A stretch of DNA of 64,000 nt from NCBI RefSeq assembly GCF_035222275.1, contig NC_085882.1:1185501-1249500 (forward strand), in the 5' to 3' direction. Position numbers and translations under genes: made by a program. How positions within the stretch are numbered: position 1 is the first letter of the stretch; each line of letters begins with the position of its first letter. The notes below the pieces were generated by a model. That model searched no databases and had not been told where the DNA came from. It worked only from the letters and a program-made list of their open reading frames with translations. Source of the stretch: Podospora bellae-mahoneyi. Its lineage: Eukaryota; Ascomycota; Sordariomycetes; Sordariales; Podosporaceae. Of the stretch, positions 42,887 to 53,462 are shown in pieces.

Positions 42887-45800
42887 TGTGTTCAGTTTTG
42901 GAGGTTGATAGTCAGGATTGAAGTTGTGAGATTCTTGATTACCTAGGTAGGAAAATGGGAAGCTGCCATCAACTACTCGGCTGCCTTGCCCTTTGTGAAC
43001 CAACATCCATCCCACACGAATACACGTAACCACCGGGCCAACTTTGATCCCGATTATCTGTTACAGCGTTCCATCAGACACCAGTAATGTACATAATATT
43101 CTTGACTTCGGACTTCGGACTCGAATCCTTTCCTCCCCAATGGGATTCATTGGAGGGGCTTGACACGCTTCTGTCGTGTCGAGAGTACCCCGCGGCGCGA
43201 GAGTGTACGCGGTGTCAGGTGACCTAGGTATCGTAGGGTAGAGAGTCGAAGAGGAAAGAGAACGATCGACAGCCACGACATCGCCAACGGTCTATCTCAC
43301 TCCCCGCCCTTTCTTCTCCAGCATCAACGATTTGTTGGGACAGCATCGCAATGATCACTTGACCACTTTTACCCCAGAAAATACTTCCTCAAAAAAATCA
43401 AAAAATCAAAAAAAAGAAAGCACGACAGGCGGTGAGGAAAAACCAATATCCTCGGGTCCCAAGAGATGACATATGTCCTCCCCCCGAGTCGGTGTGCCCC
43501 CATGCCGGATGGCGCTCGGCCCCTCGCTCCGGGAATGAAAGCTTCACCCAAGCATCGGATAAGGCTATGCCGCATTTTCTAGATGCCGATGCGAAAAGAA
43601 GAACAAGCAGTGGCCACATGACCATGTGAAGATCCTCTTGAGATCGATAAATCATATCAATGTAGTGGGCTAGATTTCGTCCTACCAGCGGTCGAAAACT
43701 TAAGCATCAGCTGATCGTGGTACGGCTTACGAGAGAGATGAAACTCTACGAACCCGTCAGCTGGGGTTACCTTTGTTGCACTACTTTTCTTCCGAGAGAG
43801 ATGTCAACAATAAGGGACTTTTTGCCAGGGCGACGAGGGTGCTGCAAGGTACTACTAGACGGATCGACATTCGACATCGGCTTGGTGTCGTCCAGGTACA
43901 GAATGGCTGTCCGGCAGGCAGATCGACAAACTTGACGACATGTTGGTTTCTGGAGACGAGACCAGCTACAGTAGATAGCCGTCGGCAAGCGAACTCTTGC
44001 CGATGACTGGTGTTGAATGTTGATAGACCAGGTTCCCCGCACCAAACGAATCCCGAGCTGTTCGTCCGGTGGATGTTGCTGCTGTGGTCGGCATGCAGCG
44101 TGCCTTTTTGGTGTGTGGTCCGGCGGGCCCGGGCGTTGTCTGGGCGTGGGGTGGCCCCGGGAGTCTGGGGCAGGGGAGAGGGAGGCTGGTCACCGTTCCG
44201 GACCATTGCGGGTCGGGTGGAAGACCGACAAATCAGAGCCTAGTCCGGCTTGGCCCGATTGTCGATTCGCGAATGGGACTGTTGCTGATGGGGGATGGGG
44301 ATGACGTCGACGATTGGTCATTGTTGTCTTTTCCCTCGCTGGATTGTTTCATATTTGCCCCGCCGTAAGGGCGAAAAGAAAAGACGGAAATTTTCGCGTC
44401 GAGAAAGGGAACCTCGTCGAGATGCTTGCTGCAAGGACTCTACGACCTTGTTATGTCTGATGTGATCGACGGCGTTGTGGCCCCTTTTGCTCCATCGGGC
44501 TTCAACGAGCCCATGCATTTCCATGTTGGCTGTACCCTTCTCAGCAAAAAGATGCGAGTACTCAGCAGAAGGACCTCGAGATTGTTCAACTCCAGCTGCT
44601 ATCGGACGCGAGCTGCGAGCTGCGAGCTGTGGTGCGTTGTATAAGGCGGGGTTTGCCGATGGTGGTGAGGGGTAACGACGGGGTTCATCGTGGCGTGTGG
44701 CTCTCTGTCTACATCGTCATATTCCTTCCCTCGCAACATCTGAGATGAGATGAGATGTAATGAGGATGTGGCCTCATCATCCCTTCCTCCATTGGGACAT
44801 ATCCGTGTCTTTTCCGCTACAGGTACCCGAGACAGAGGCAAAGAGAAGAGAAGTTGTAAGGTAGAGTCAAGATGACGAGTGCTCTACGGGTCCATCGCTC
44901 CTCTCCAATCCACACTTGGCTGTGCCTGTCAAGCTGATCGTTCGTTCCTACCAAGCTTGGCATGGAAGAAAACATGGAATTTCCAGAGCACTAATTCAAC
45001 TTTGTACCTTGTCTTGTTGACCGCCCGCCCTGAGAGTGAGACACCTCGTCCCGTCTCCCGCCTGTCACTTGCTTGGACGATGGCCATGTTCCCCGGATTT
45101 TCATCTGCTGTACATACACGCACCCGCCCCCGCCCGTTGCCTGCTCCCATGGCAAGAAGGCGGCATTCGGTCAGGAACACGACATATGCACGAGAAGAAG
45201 ACGCTAACCTCTGCTCCAGTCGCCCGGCGTGGGGCCCGCAACACCATCTGTCTTGTGATTTGTCCCTTGCATCACCAACTCCCACGTTCCCCAGAATGAG
45301 GCGGTGCCCGGCCTGCATTCCATGACAAAAAGATTCCGTCTTGAGCACTCCCGACAGAGGCAACATTCCTTCTGGAATCCAAAGTACGAGCTATAGGAAC
45401 AGGTACATACATGGGACATAACAAGAGACAGGCGAACTAGCGGCCGGCTAGCACCCGCCAGTCCCGGCACCTCTTTCCCATCCATACAGACTCGAACAGA
45501 ACCTTTTTCATGGTGTCCACTTGATGCTCTGATTGGCAATGGAAGGGGCCGATCCACCAGGGACGCTTCTTGCTGTCCACCCTTCTGGGGCCATCTTGGT
45601 CATGAGTCCCGCCCTGGTCACGCTACATGCGTTGTTCTGCCCCTTGATATTTTTAACCTCTATACTCCCCAGGTACCTACCTCACTTTCCAAGATGACTA
45701 TAAGGTAGCGTTTTCTTGGATAGATTCGGCGGTAACCCGTACAGCTTACCTACCTACCTACCTAACTCCCCGTACCTTACTCACCCCGCGAGCCGCCAAG

Positions 45801-45951
45801 CTAGATCCCGTTCTTTGTTCGGCGACCCGGTATCCGGATCGGAATACACCATCCTCTCTTATATAAGTACCTTCATTCCAGTTCCCTCTGGCGCCAATCC
45901 GTCGTCGATTGTTTGGCAACATCACACCATCACACGGTTCAGTTCTCCACG
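42887..45951. other. 3.1-kb divergent region GFA protein / EGT1, no gene supported
   Basis: No coding frame with bias or splice support. Contains a GACTTCG direct repeat near 43106, an A-rich block 43395-43420 and a CTAC tetranucleotide run at 45748-45763 close to EGT1. Confidence 0.5.
45748..45763. repeat. (CCTA)n short repeat upstream of EGT1
   Basis: About four CCTA units roughly 190 bp before the EGT1 start; a common element of euascomycete promoters, function not claimed. Confidence 0.75.
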
Positions 45952-48900
45952 ATGCCTAGTAGTGCTCCAGATTTGACCGTCAGGGCATACGGTGGTGCAC
46001 TTGCTAGCCTCAAGGCCGCCGCTGCTGCCAAGGACAAGACAAAACCCAAGCTGTTCAGTCATCCCAAGGTTGACATCATTGATATCCGCCGTGTCGAGGT
46101 CGAGACAAACCTCAAGGCCGACATTGTCTCCCAGTTCTGTCCAAAGGAAGGGCCCAGAAAGCTTCCCACACTGCTCTTGTACGACGAGAGAGGGTTGCAG
46201 TTGTTTGAGAAGGCATGTCTTTTTCGTTGAGTCGTCGGGAGTGAAGGGTGAGCGAAGTTGCTGACAGAATTCCAGATTACGTATTTGGAAGAGTACTACC
46301 TGACCAACGATGAGATTCAAGTGCTCGAGTCGTCGGCCAAAGAGATTGCCGGCAGCATTCCTTCAGGGTCTATGGTTATCGAACTCGGCAGTGGGTGAGT
46401 CCAATGGCAGCGCGGTTTTGTTGTGGGGGGTGTTGTTATGCTGACCTTTGGTCCCAAAGAAACCTTCGAAAAGTGAATCTGCTTCTGCAAGCTTTCGAGG
46501 ACGCCGGCAAGAGCATTGACTACTACGCTTTGGATCTCTCCAAGCAAGAGCTCGAGCGTACCCTTGCCCAGCTTCCCGCATATCAGCATGTCCGAGCTCA
46601 TGGTCTGTTTGGGACGTACGACGATGGGCGGGAGTGGCTCAAGGACCCATCCAATATTTCAAGAAGGAAGTGCATAATGAGTCTTGGGTCAAGCATTGGT
46701 GAGTGTCCCTCCCATTCGTGCCCGACTTGAGAGCAGCAGGAAGAACCTGAACCTAACGCAACTCCGCCAGGGAATTTCGAGCGAAGCGCGGCCGCCTCGT
46801 TTCTCAAGTCGTTCTCCGATGTCCTCAGCCATGGTGACACCATGCTGATTGGGCTGGATGCTTGCAACGACCCGGCCAAAGTCTAGTATGTTCCATCCAG
46901 TTCCCCCTTCGTGCAGATTCGATTTCAAGATTCGCTGACTGGCATACCTGAAAAGCCACGCCTACAATGGTATGTCCTACCGCACGCACTCTGCAGTGTG
47001 ATTATTACGCTGACTTGTAGTTTTGTGGAATCACACACAGACAAGGAGGGCATCACCCATGAGTACGTCATGCTCACCACCAGCCCCTTTTTTGACAAGC
47101 TGCATATATGAAGGGAACTTGAGCAACTGACGGGGGACCTAGGTTCATTCTGAATGGTCTTCGCCATGCCAACAGGGTCCTTGGACAGGCTGCCTTCCAC
47201 GAAAGGGACTGGAGGGTGATTGGTGAATACGTCCATGACGCCGAGGGAGGGCGCCATCAAGCCTTCTACTCACCGGTACGTGACACAACCGTTTTTGGCC
47301 AAGTCATCCGGCCCCACGAGCGAATCCAGGTCGAGGAGAGCCTGAAGTGGTCTCCGGAGGAGACACGGAAAATGTGGGACCTGGCCGGTATGACCGAGAT
47401 GGGGAAGTGGATGCACGGCACAGAATATGGTGAGCAACCTGCCTTTCCTTTCACACACATTGCCTATATCCCTATTTTCCGGCGGCAACTGGGCTCTGCG
47501 CGGTTCTTTCTCTCTCTCTCTCTCTCTCTCTTGACAGGCCGGTCAACGATGATTTTACCCAAGCTTTACCCCACGTTTTGACCTTTTGACACGTGGGACC
47601 AGTCGTACGATTTGCTTCTGCGCCGTGAAACACATCTCGATTGTGTGTGCCCTTTGCTGCGGGAAGAGGTCGTCCCCACTGGCCACCATGGTCTACCGAT
47701 GGGTGTGTGTTGGGCTGCGGGGTCAACGGCCAGCCAAGGACCCAGGCTGTTAACATAGTCTTATTTCACTTAGAAAGAGACGGAGACAGAGAGAGCAAGA
47801 ATGACTAACAGCAGCAATATGCAGGCCTTCATCTACTCACCAAGTCAAAGATGTCATTCAGCCTGATTCCTTCCGTCTACGCCCGCAGCGCCCTTCCCAC
47901 CATATCGGACTGGGAGGCGGTTTGGGCGGCATGGGATGTTGTCACACGTGAGATGCTGCCGCACGAGGAGCTGCTCGAGAAGCCCATCAAGCTCCGCAAC
48001 GCCTGCATCTTCTACCTCGGCCACATCCCCACCTTCCTCGACATCCAGCTGAGCAAGACGACCAAGGAGCCGCTGACGGAACCGGAAACGTACTCGCTGA
48101 TTTTTGAGAGAGGGATCGACCCTGATGTCGACAACCCCGAGTTGTGCCATGCCCACTCGGAAATACCTGACGAATGGCCCTCGGTGGAGGACGTCCTGGC
48201 CTATCAAAACCGGGTGCGAGCTCGCGTACAGAGCATGTATGCAAGCGGTGCCGAAAGCATCCCGCGGCATGTGGGTCGGGCGGTTTGGGTGGGCTTCGAG
48301 CATGAGCTCATGCACCTGGAGACGCTGCTGTACATGATGCTGCAGAGCGACAGGACGCTGCCGCCGTCACACGTGCCGGCGCCGGACTGGGAGAAGCTGG
48401 CGGCCAGGGCGAGGGAGGAGGGGGTGGTGAATGAGTGGTTTGATATTCCGGAGCAGGAGATCACCATTGGGTTGGATGATCCAGAGGACGGGACGGACAT
48501 TGATAATGTGTATGGCTGGTAGGTGTTTTTTCCCCTTCATCAACATGAACATCACTAACAAAAACAGGGACAACGAAAAACCTGTCCGCCGGGTAAAAGT
48601 CCACTCCTTCCAAGCCCAAGGCCGCCCCATCACCAACGAAGAATACGCCCAATACCTCTACAACACCTCGAGCACCAAACTCCCCGCCTCATGGGTGGAA
48701 ATCCCCCCATCCAACCACACCAACGGAACTGCCTCCCCCCTCCCAGAATCCTTCCTCCACAACAAAGCAGTCCGCACCATCTACGGCCCCGTCCCCCTCT
48801 CCCTCGCCCTCGACTGGCCAGTCTTTGCGTCATACGACGAACTCTCCTCCTGCGCCACCTACATGGGCGGACGCATCCCCACCTTTTTCGAAACCCGCAG

Positions 48901-49448
48901 CATCTATCAATACGCAGAAGAGCTCAAGAAGAAGAAGGACGTGGAAAACCAACTCGGAAAGACAGTCCCCGCCGTGAATGGTCACCTCTGCAACAACGGG
49001 GTGGAGATTTCTCCCCCTGCTACCCCCACTACGACGACTGCTTCTTCTGATGCTGGTGGGGAGGCTGATTTGTTTATTGACCTTTCAGACGCAAATGTCG
49101 GCTTGCACAACTGGCATCCTGTACCCGTGACGGGGAAGGGGAATAAACTGGCTGGGCAGGCGGAGATGGGCGGTGTGTGGGAATGGACTAGTTCTGTGCT
49201 GGAGGAGTGGGAGGGGTTTGAGGCGATGGGGTTGTATCCAGGGTATACGGCTGATTTTTTTGACGGGAAGCATAATGTTGTTCTTGGGGGGAGCTGGGCG
49301 ACGCACCCGAGGATTGCGGGGAGGAGGAGTTTGTGAGTTTTTTTTTTCTCCCATATTGAACGAGGGGCTAACGAGGCGCAGTGTCAATTGGTACCAGAGA
49401 AACTACCCTTATGCTTGGGTAGGGGCGAGGTTGGTGAGGGATATCTAA
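45952..49448 (+). CDS. EGT1: Ergothioneine biosynthesis protein 1 (EGT1)
   Basis: Bifunctional fungal enzyme: histidine is trimethylated to hercynine, then an iron-dependent sulfoxide synthase adds cysteine. Ten exons: 45952-46212, 46276-46394, 46460-46698, 46771-46885, 46956-46969, 47041-47062, 47143-47429, 47825-48518, 48568-49332, 49382-49448; 860 aa. The N-terminal EgtD-like methyltransferase has MVIELGSGNLRKVNLLL and LIGLDACNDPAKVYHAYND. The DinB-like domain supplies iron ligands His419 (LGHIPTFLD), His512 and His516 (FEHELMHLET). The C-terminal FGE-sulfatase domain has VWEWTSSVLEEW and ends FVNWYQRNYPYAWVGARL. The first intron starts GC, not GT; exons 5 and 6 are 14 and 22 nt. Ergothioneine protects conidia against peroxide in Neurospora. 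Confidence 0.95.
47507..47532. repeat. (CT)n run in an EGT1 intron
   Basis: About 12 CT units within the 395-bp intron 47430-47824, by far the longest intron of this gene. Confidence 0.9.
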
Positions 49449-50334
49449 GTCTGGATGCTCTCTCAGTTTCAGACTTGTGATATCTCTTCTTTCTCACCCT
49501 TTCCAGCATTCTATGGTCGGGGGATTTTTTTCTCATCTATTTATCGACGCCACTCTTTCTTCTTCCTTACGGTTGTCGGAAAACCCAAAAGAGAAACGAG
49601 AATTTGGAAAAGCGCCGTCGTTTTCACACACATACAAAAGCCAGAAAACAAGAGGCACTTTTTTCATTTTGATGCCGCCTCCGGGGGCTGTTTAATAGTA
49701 TTTTCATTTTATTATTATAGCTCTCTCTTTTAAGGAATGGTATTGGGTTTCTGGTATGGGGTTTCGGATCATCAGATCGTTTCAGGTACTTAGGTAGTCG
49801 AGTTGTCTTGCTGTAGGACATTATGATTGAGTTCTCTCTCTGTTCTAACTGCATCTCCTAATGATGGCGAAGCAGTGGGATGGGACCGACCCTCAAAGTG
49901 TGAGAAGAGCCGTCTTCCTTCACAATATCGTTTAAACATCATATATTTGGATTTGACGCTCTGCCTCAAATGTCATCCACCCTTACCTATCAACCTTGCT
50001 TCTACCGAATAGAAAAAAAAGAAATTTTTTTTTGATACATAAACTCCAACGCTGCCAAAAAAGATGAACCAAACGCCTGTTTTTCAAATCTCTCCAGTGA
50101 GATTTATTTATATCATCCACCCATTCGTCATCCTTCTGGATGTCTCCCTTCTCCCCTTCTCCTCCTCCTTCTCAAGCCCTTCTCCCCTCTCACCCTCAGA
50201 ACCGCACTCACAAACCCCCTAAGCCTTCCCGCCTTCCCCCTCCGCCTTCTTCCCCGTACTCATCTTCTGCCTGTTTTTGTTTCCCCATCATTAGCCTCCA
50301 CCCCCTCCCCTCTCAACCAGCAGGACCAGAAAAC
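49449..50334. other. convergent 3' flanks EGT1 / mitochondrial kinase
   Basis: AT-rich near 50000-50110. Short frames without support. Confidence 0.55.
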
Positions 50335-51795
50335 TTACTCAATCCTCCCCACCCCCTTCAACCTCAAATACACATCCGTTCCCCACCCATGCAAACTCTG
50401 CACCTTGATCCCACCCCCAAAATACTCGGCATACGCCCTGCTCAACGGCAGCCCATACCCCAGCCCAGCAATCGAGCTCCCCCCGCTGCTCGCCGCCGAG
50501 ATCACGCTCAGCGCGTCATCGCTCCATGCCCCAGGGGGATCGTCCTCATTCTCCGAAAAGGTGGTGAAGCTGTAAGACCAAATGTGCGGCAGCACCTCTG
50601 GGCCGATACCACCTCCCCGATCCCGGATTCTGATCGTCACCCCGGGGGCATTGTCGTCAAGGGGCTGGATATGGTCTTTGTTGAACGCCCCCAAAGAGAC
50701 AGACGGTGGGGAGAGCGTGATGGGGGTTGTGACGGACGAAGGTGGCTCGGGAGCTATGGTGATCTCCACCGGGGATTTACTCTGACCGTTTTCGACTGTG
50801 GCCCGGAAAGCGTTCTTGAGGAGCTCGGTGATGATGTACTCTAGGTGCGTGGGGACAAAGGCAAAGGTTGTCTCGGGGCTGCCGTTGATGAACCATTCTG
50901 GTCTCACTCCATAATTGAGCTCGCAGATGTCGGCGACAAAACTGCCGCACGAGTCGACTGTTGATGCCGGGCGGAGGGCCGTGTCAATGACCCCGATGTA
51001 CCCCGGGGTTTCAGGGCATGGTGTAGGGGAGGAGGGTGGGTCAAAGTGCGGGCTGGAGGAATAATGCAAGGCGATGTGCTGCTCGGCTACCAACCTGGTC
51101 CCGATACGGGCGCGGAGATGCTGGTCGAGGAAGCGGGTTACCTCGCCGGGGGAGATGTATTTCCTGCACTCCAAGAACCCCCGGGCGAGAATGGGGATGG
51201 TGTCGGTGTGGGTTTGGACTAGCTCGGCGAGGACTTCAGTGAAGCGGATTTCGTCTTCGAGGTTAGAGATTGTGCGGCCTTGCCAGGGGAGGAGGGTGGA
51301 GAGTGAGTGTTGGTAGTTGTTGTAGATTTTGCGGATGTTGGGGTTGGACACCACGATATAGGGGAGGTTGCGGAGGGCCTGGATCCTATGGGCTAGTCGA
51401 ATGGGGAGGAGGGAGAGGGTGAAGCGCGCCGAGGAGAGGAGGGCTTCGGCGCTGAGGGGTGGTCGACCATGTCTTTAGGAGAAAAGGTGTTAGACGCTGT
51501 GGTGTGATTGGAGCCATCGTGTTGGAAGGGATAGGAAGACAAACTTGACCAAGTCTGCCAGACTCAATCGATGTAGGGGCTGTTTAGCTAGCCACGGGAC
51601 AGCATCGTCGGTCTCGGAATAAGTGACGTGATGGTGGTGGTGACTCGGAGGTCGATGGTGGTGGGCAACGGGGGCTTCCTTATTAGGGTTCTGTGATGTC
51701 GATGACGCCCTTCGCGCCAGGTATCGTCCTTTGACAAGTCCTGGGACAATACGGGAGGGCGTCGACAACCGTATCAACCTCGCCGTGGGGCCCAT
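50335..51795 (-). CDS. Mitochondrial PDK/BCKDK-type protein kinase
   Basis: Histidine-kinase-like family that phosphorylates and inactivates the pyruvate or branched-chain 2-oxoacid dehydrogenase complex in the matrix. Exons 51795-51545 and 51472-50335 give 462 aa. The start MGPTARLIRLSTPSR begins an Arg/Ser-rich presequence without acidic residues, fitting mitochondrial import; an upstream in-frame Met is less likely. The donor is GTTTGT with a CTAAC branch. The four-helix domain includes HGRPPLSAEALLSSARF and LPYIVVSNPNI. ATP-site motifs: N-box ELLKNAFRATVE (near 300), G1 IRIRDRGGGI, and G2 GLGYGLPLSRAYAEYFGG with GWGTDVYLRLK. A His-rich loop (HHHHH) lies near residue 50. Whether it acts on PDH or BCKDH cannot be decided from sequence. 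Confidence 0.85.
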
Positions 51796-52135
51796 ATTAT
51801 CAGAGTGCTGATGTGTAGTTGAAGCTGTGTCAAAGCTGAGTAAAAGAATGGAACGCGGCACGATTAAACTGAAACTGTGCGAGTACAAGCTGCTAAATGC
51901 TGTCAAAAGAGAGGGAGCAAGCTGGAGATGGTAAGATTAAATACATCAATAACACTGTCCAACATGAACACTGGAAAGAGAGAATGACTATCAATTGCTA
52001 GCTAGTGCTCGTCATAACGACCACGAACCCTCGATATCGATAAGCCGCTGGACAGGGATTATCTGCCCCGCTGTCACGGCACACGCTGCCCCGCACCTCA
52101 CTAGATCCCGCTCCCGGACGGCTGGCCTGAGCTCC
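51796..52135. other. kinase promoter region and inhibitor-gene 3' flank
   Basis: 340-bp tandem minus-strand spacer; no further gene. Confidence 0.55.
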
Positions 52136-52528
52136 TTATTGAGTGCGCATCTCTTGATCAACTTCAACATCCTTCACGTGCTCGTGGCTGGAAAGAGTTT
52201 GGACCGAGTCCTCGGGGAAGGAGACTCTGTTGGTGACAGAGTCAGTCATTTTGTTCATTTGTCTGATATTGAGAGAGTCTTACGAGAAGCCCTTGATCAG
52301 TGTGTACTCGTGGCCGATGGTGCCGCCCTGGTCTTTGGCATGTTGCTTGGCCCTGCGCGGTATCAGCTTCAGTTCGGTAGGGAGATAGATCCCGGGAAAG
52401 GATCTTCTTACGCCTCGATCTGCTCGGGGGTAGCGTCATCCTTGCAGGTCACCTGTGTGGTGGTGATGTTAGCTTAACGATCAGAATACATAATGGCCGA
52501 TAGGTCCACATACGATGTAGGAAGGCAT
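52136..52528 (-). CDS. PBI2: Proteinase B inhibitor 2-like protein (I9 family)
   Basis: Small cytosolic inhibitor of the vacuolar subtilase; in yeast Pbi2 also works with thioredoxin as the LMA1 factor in vacuole fusion. Four short exons, 52528-52514 (15 nt), 52452-52412, 52352-52284 and 52226-52136, give 71 aa with every phase matching and good GTATGT/GTAAG donors. The protein starts MPSYIVTCKDDATPEQIEA, continues GGTIGHEYTLIKGFSVSFPEDSV and ends VKDVEVDQEMRTQ; this matches the propeptide-inhibitor fold (YIV strand, IxHxY..IKGF, VE.D.E end). No exon exceeds 91 nt, so the gene is easily missed. Confidence 0.9.
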
Positions 52529-53462
52529 GGTTGTAGTTGTAGTTGGCTTGGGTCTGTTGGAGAAAGACTGTGTGTTTGCAGAGAGAAATCGCAGAGATGG
52601 AGACAGGGTACGGATCCTCCTTATAAACATCTGGCCGAGGGCTGCCCAGGCATGGAGACGAACAAGCGTGGAGGCCTAGTTCACGAGGACGGCGGGGTGA
52701 GAGGGGAATACGTCATGCCCGGTGTATCACGCACTACAGCCGGTTCGATACAAGCCGTTTCAGCTTGTGACGCTTACTGGCGGCCTTTTATGGGCTTTAA
52801 CAGCGCTTCCATGTCCAGTTGGGGTGGAAACCGCGGGATACGCGCCTGTTTTGCCTGGCACGTCAGATTACATATCTGGCATCGTGCAGGAGGCTTGCAC
52901 AGTTGGGCACTGGCAAGTCATTTCTGAAGTTTGAGAGAGATGTGATATCGCGCATGCAAGCAATCACCTGCCCATTTGGAGGGTCGAGAGGGTCTCTGGA
53001 GTGGTGTTGCAATGGGACGAACCCCTCAGACTAGACATGCCGAAGCTCAGCCATCCCAGTCAAGCCAGGCATTCTAAAGTGGGAGAGGCTGAGGATCACC
53101 GACGACTGGTTTTGGAATCATCTCGAGTTACAGATGATATAGTACAAGACTGTAGTGTAAGTGTCTACAGTGTAAGCTGTAAGAAACCAAGTTTAGATCT
53201 TGGTTGCTCTCTGGCGGCTGCCTCCCTGTTCCCCGCTCACCCGCTCCCATCTCCAAGTGAACCCCACCATATGATGCAGGGCCCCCGCAGGGATCTGTTA
53301 TCGATAAGGCTTATCGCTTATCACCGAGGATCCGCCAGCCCAAAAATTTCTGGAGCTTTGCGCAGGTCGAATTGGAAATGGAGACTTGTCGCGACTTGGA
53401 GTTTTGCTGCTGCACTCTTCGGTGCAGAAACGCCCGAATAACCACAACATCGCGGCGCAACC
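52529..53462. other. divergent promoter region PBI2-like / BMS1
   Basis: 934 bp. Contains a GATAAGGCTTATCGCTTATC block at about 53301-53321 that forms inverted GATAAG/CTTATC sites about 140 bp before the BMS1 start; GATA-factor binding would be inference. No gene seen. Confidence 0.55.

Noticed and set aside
43080-43180. GACTCGAATCC resembling a tRNA B box
   Set aside because: No acceptor stem, A box or anticodon arm can be folded around it.
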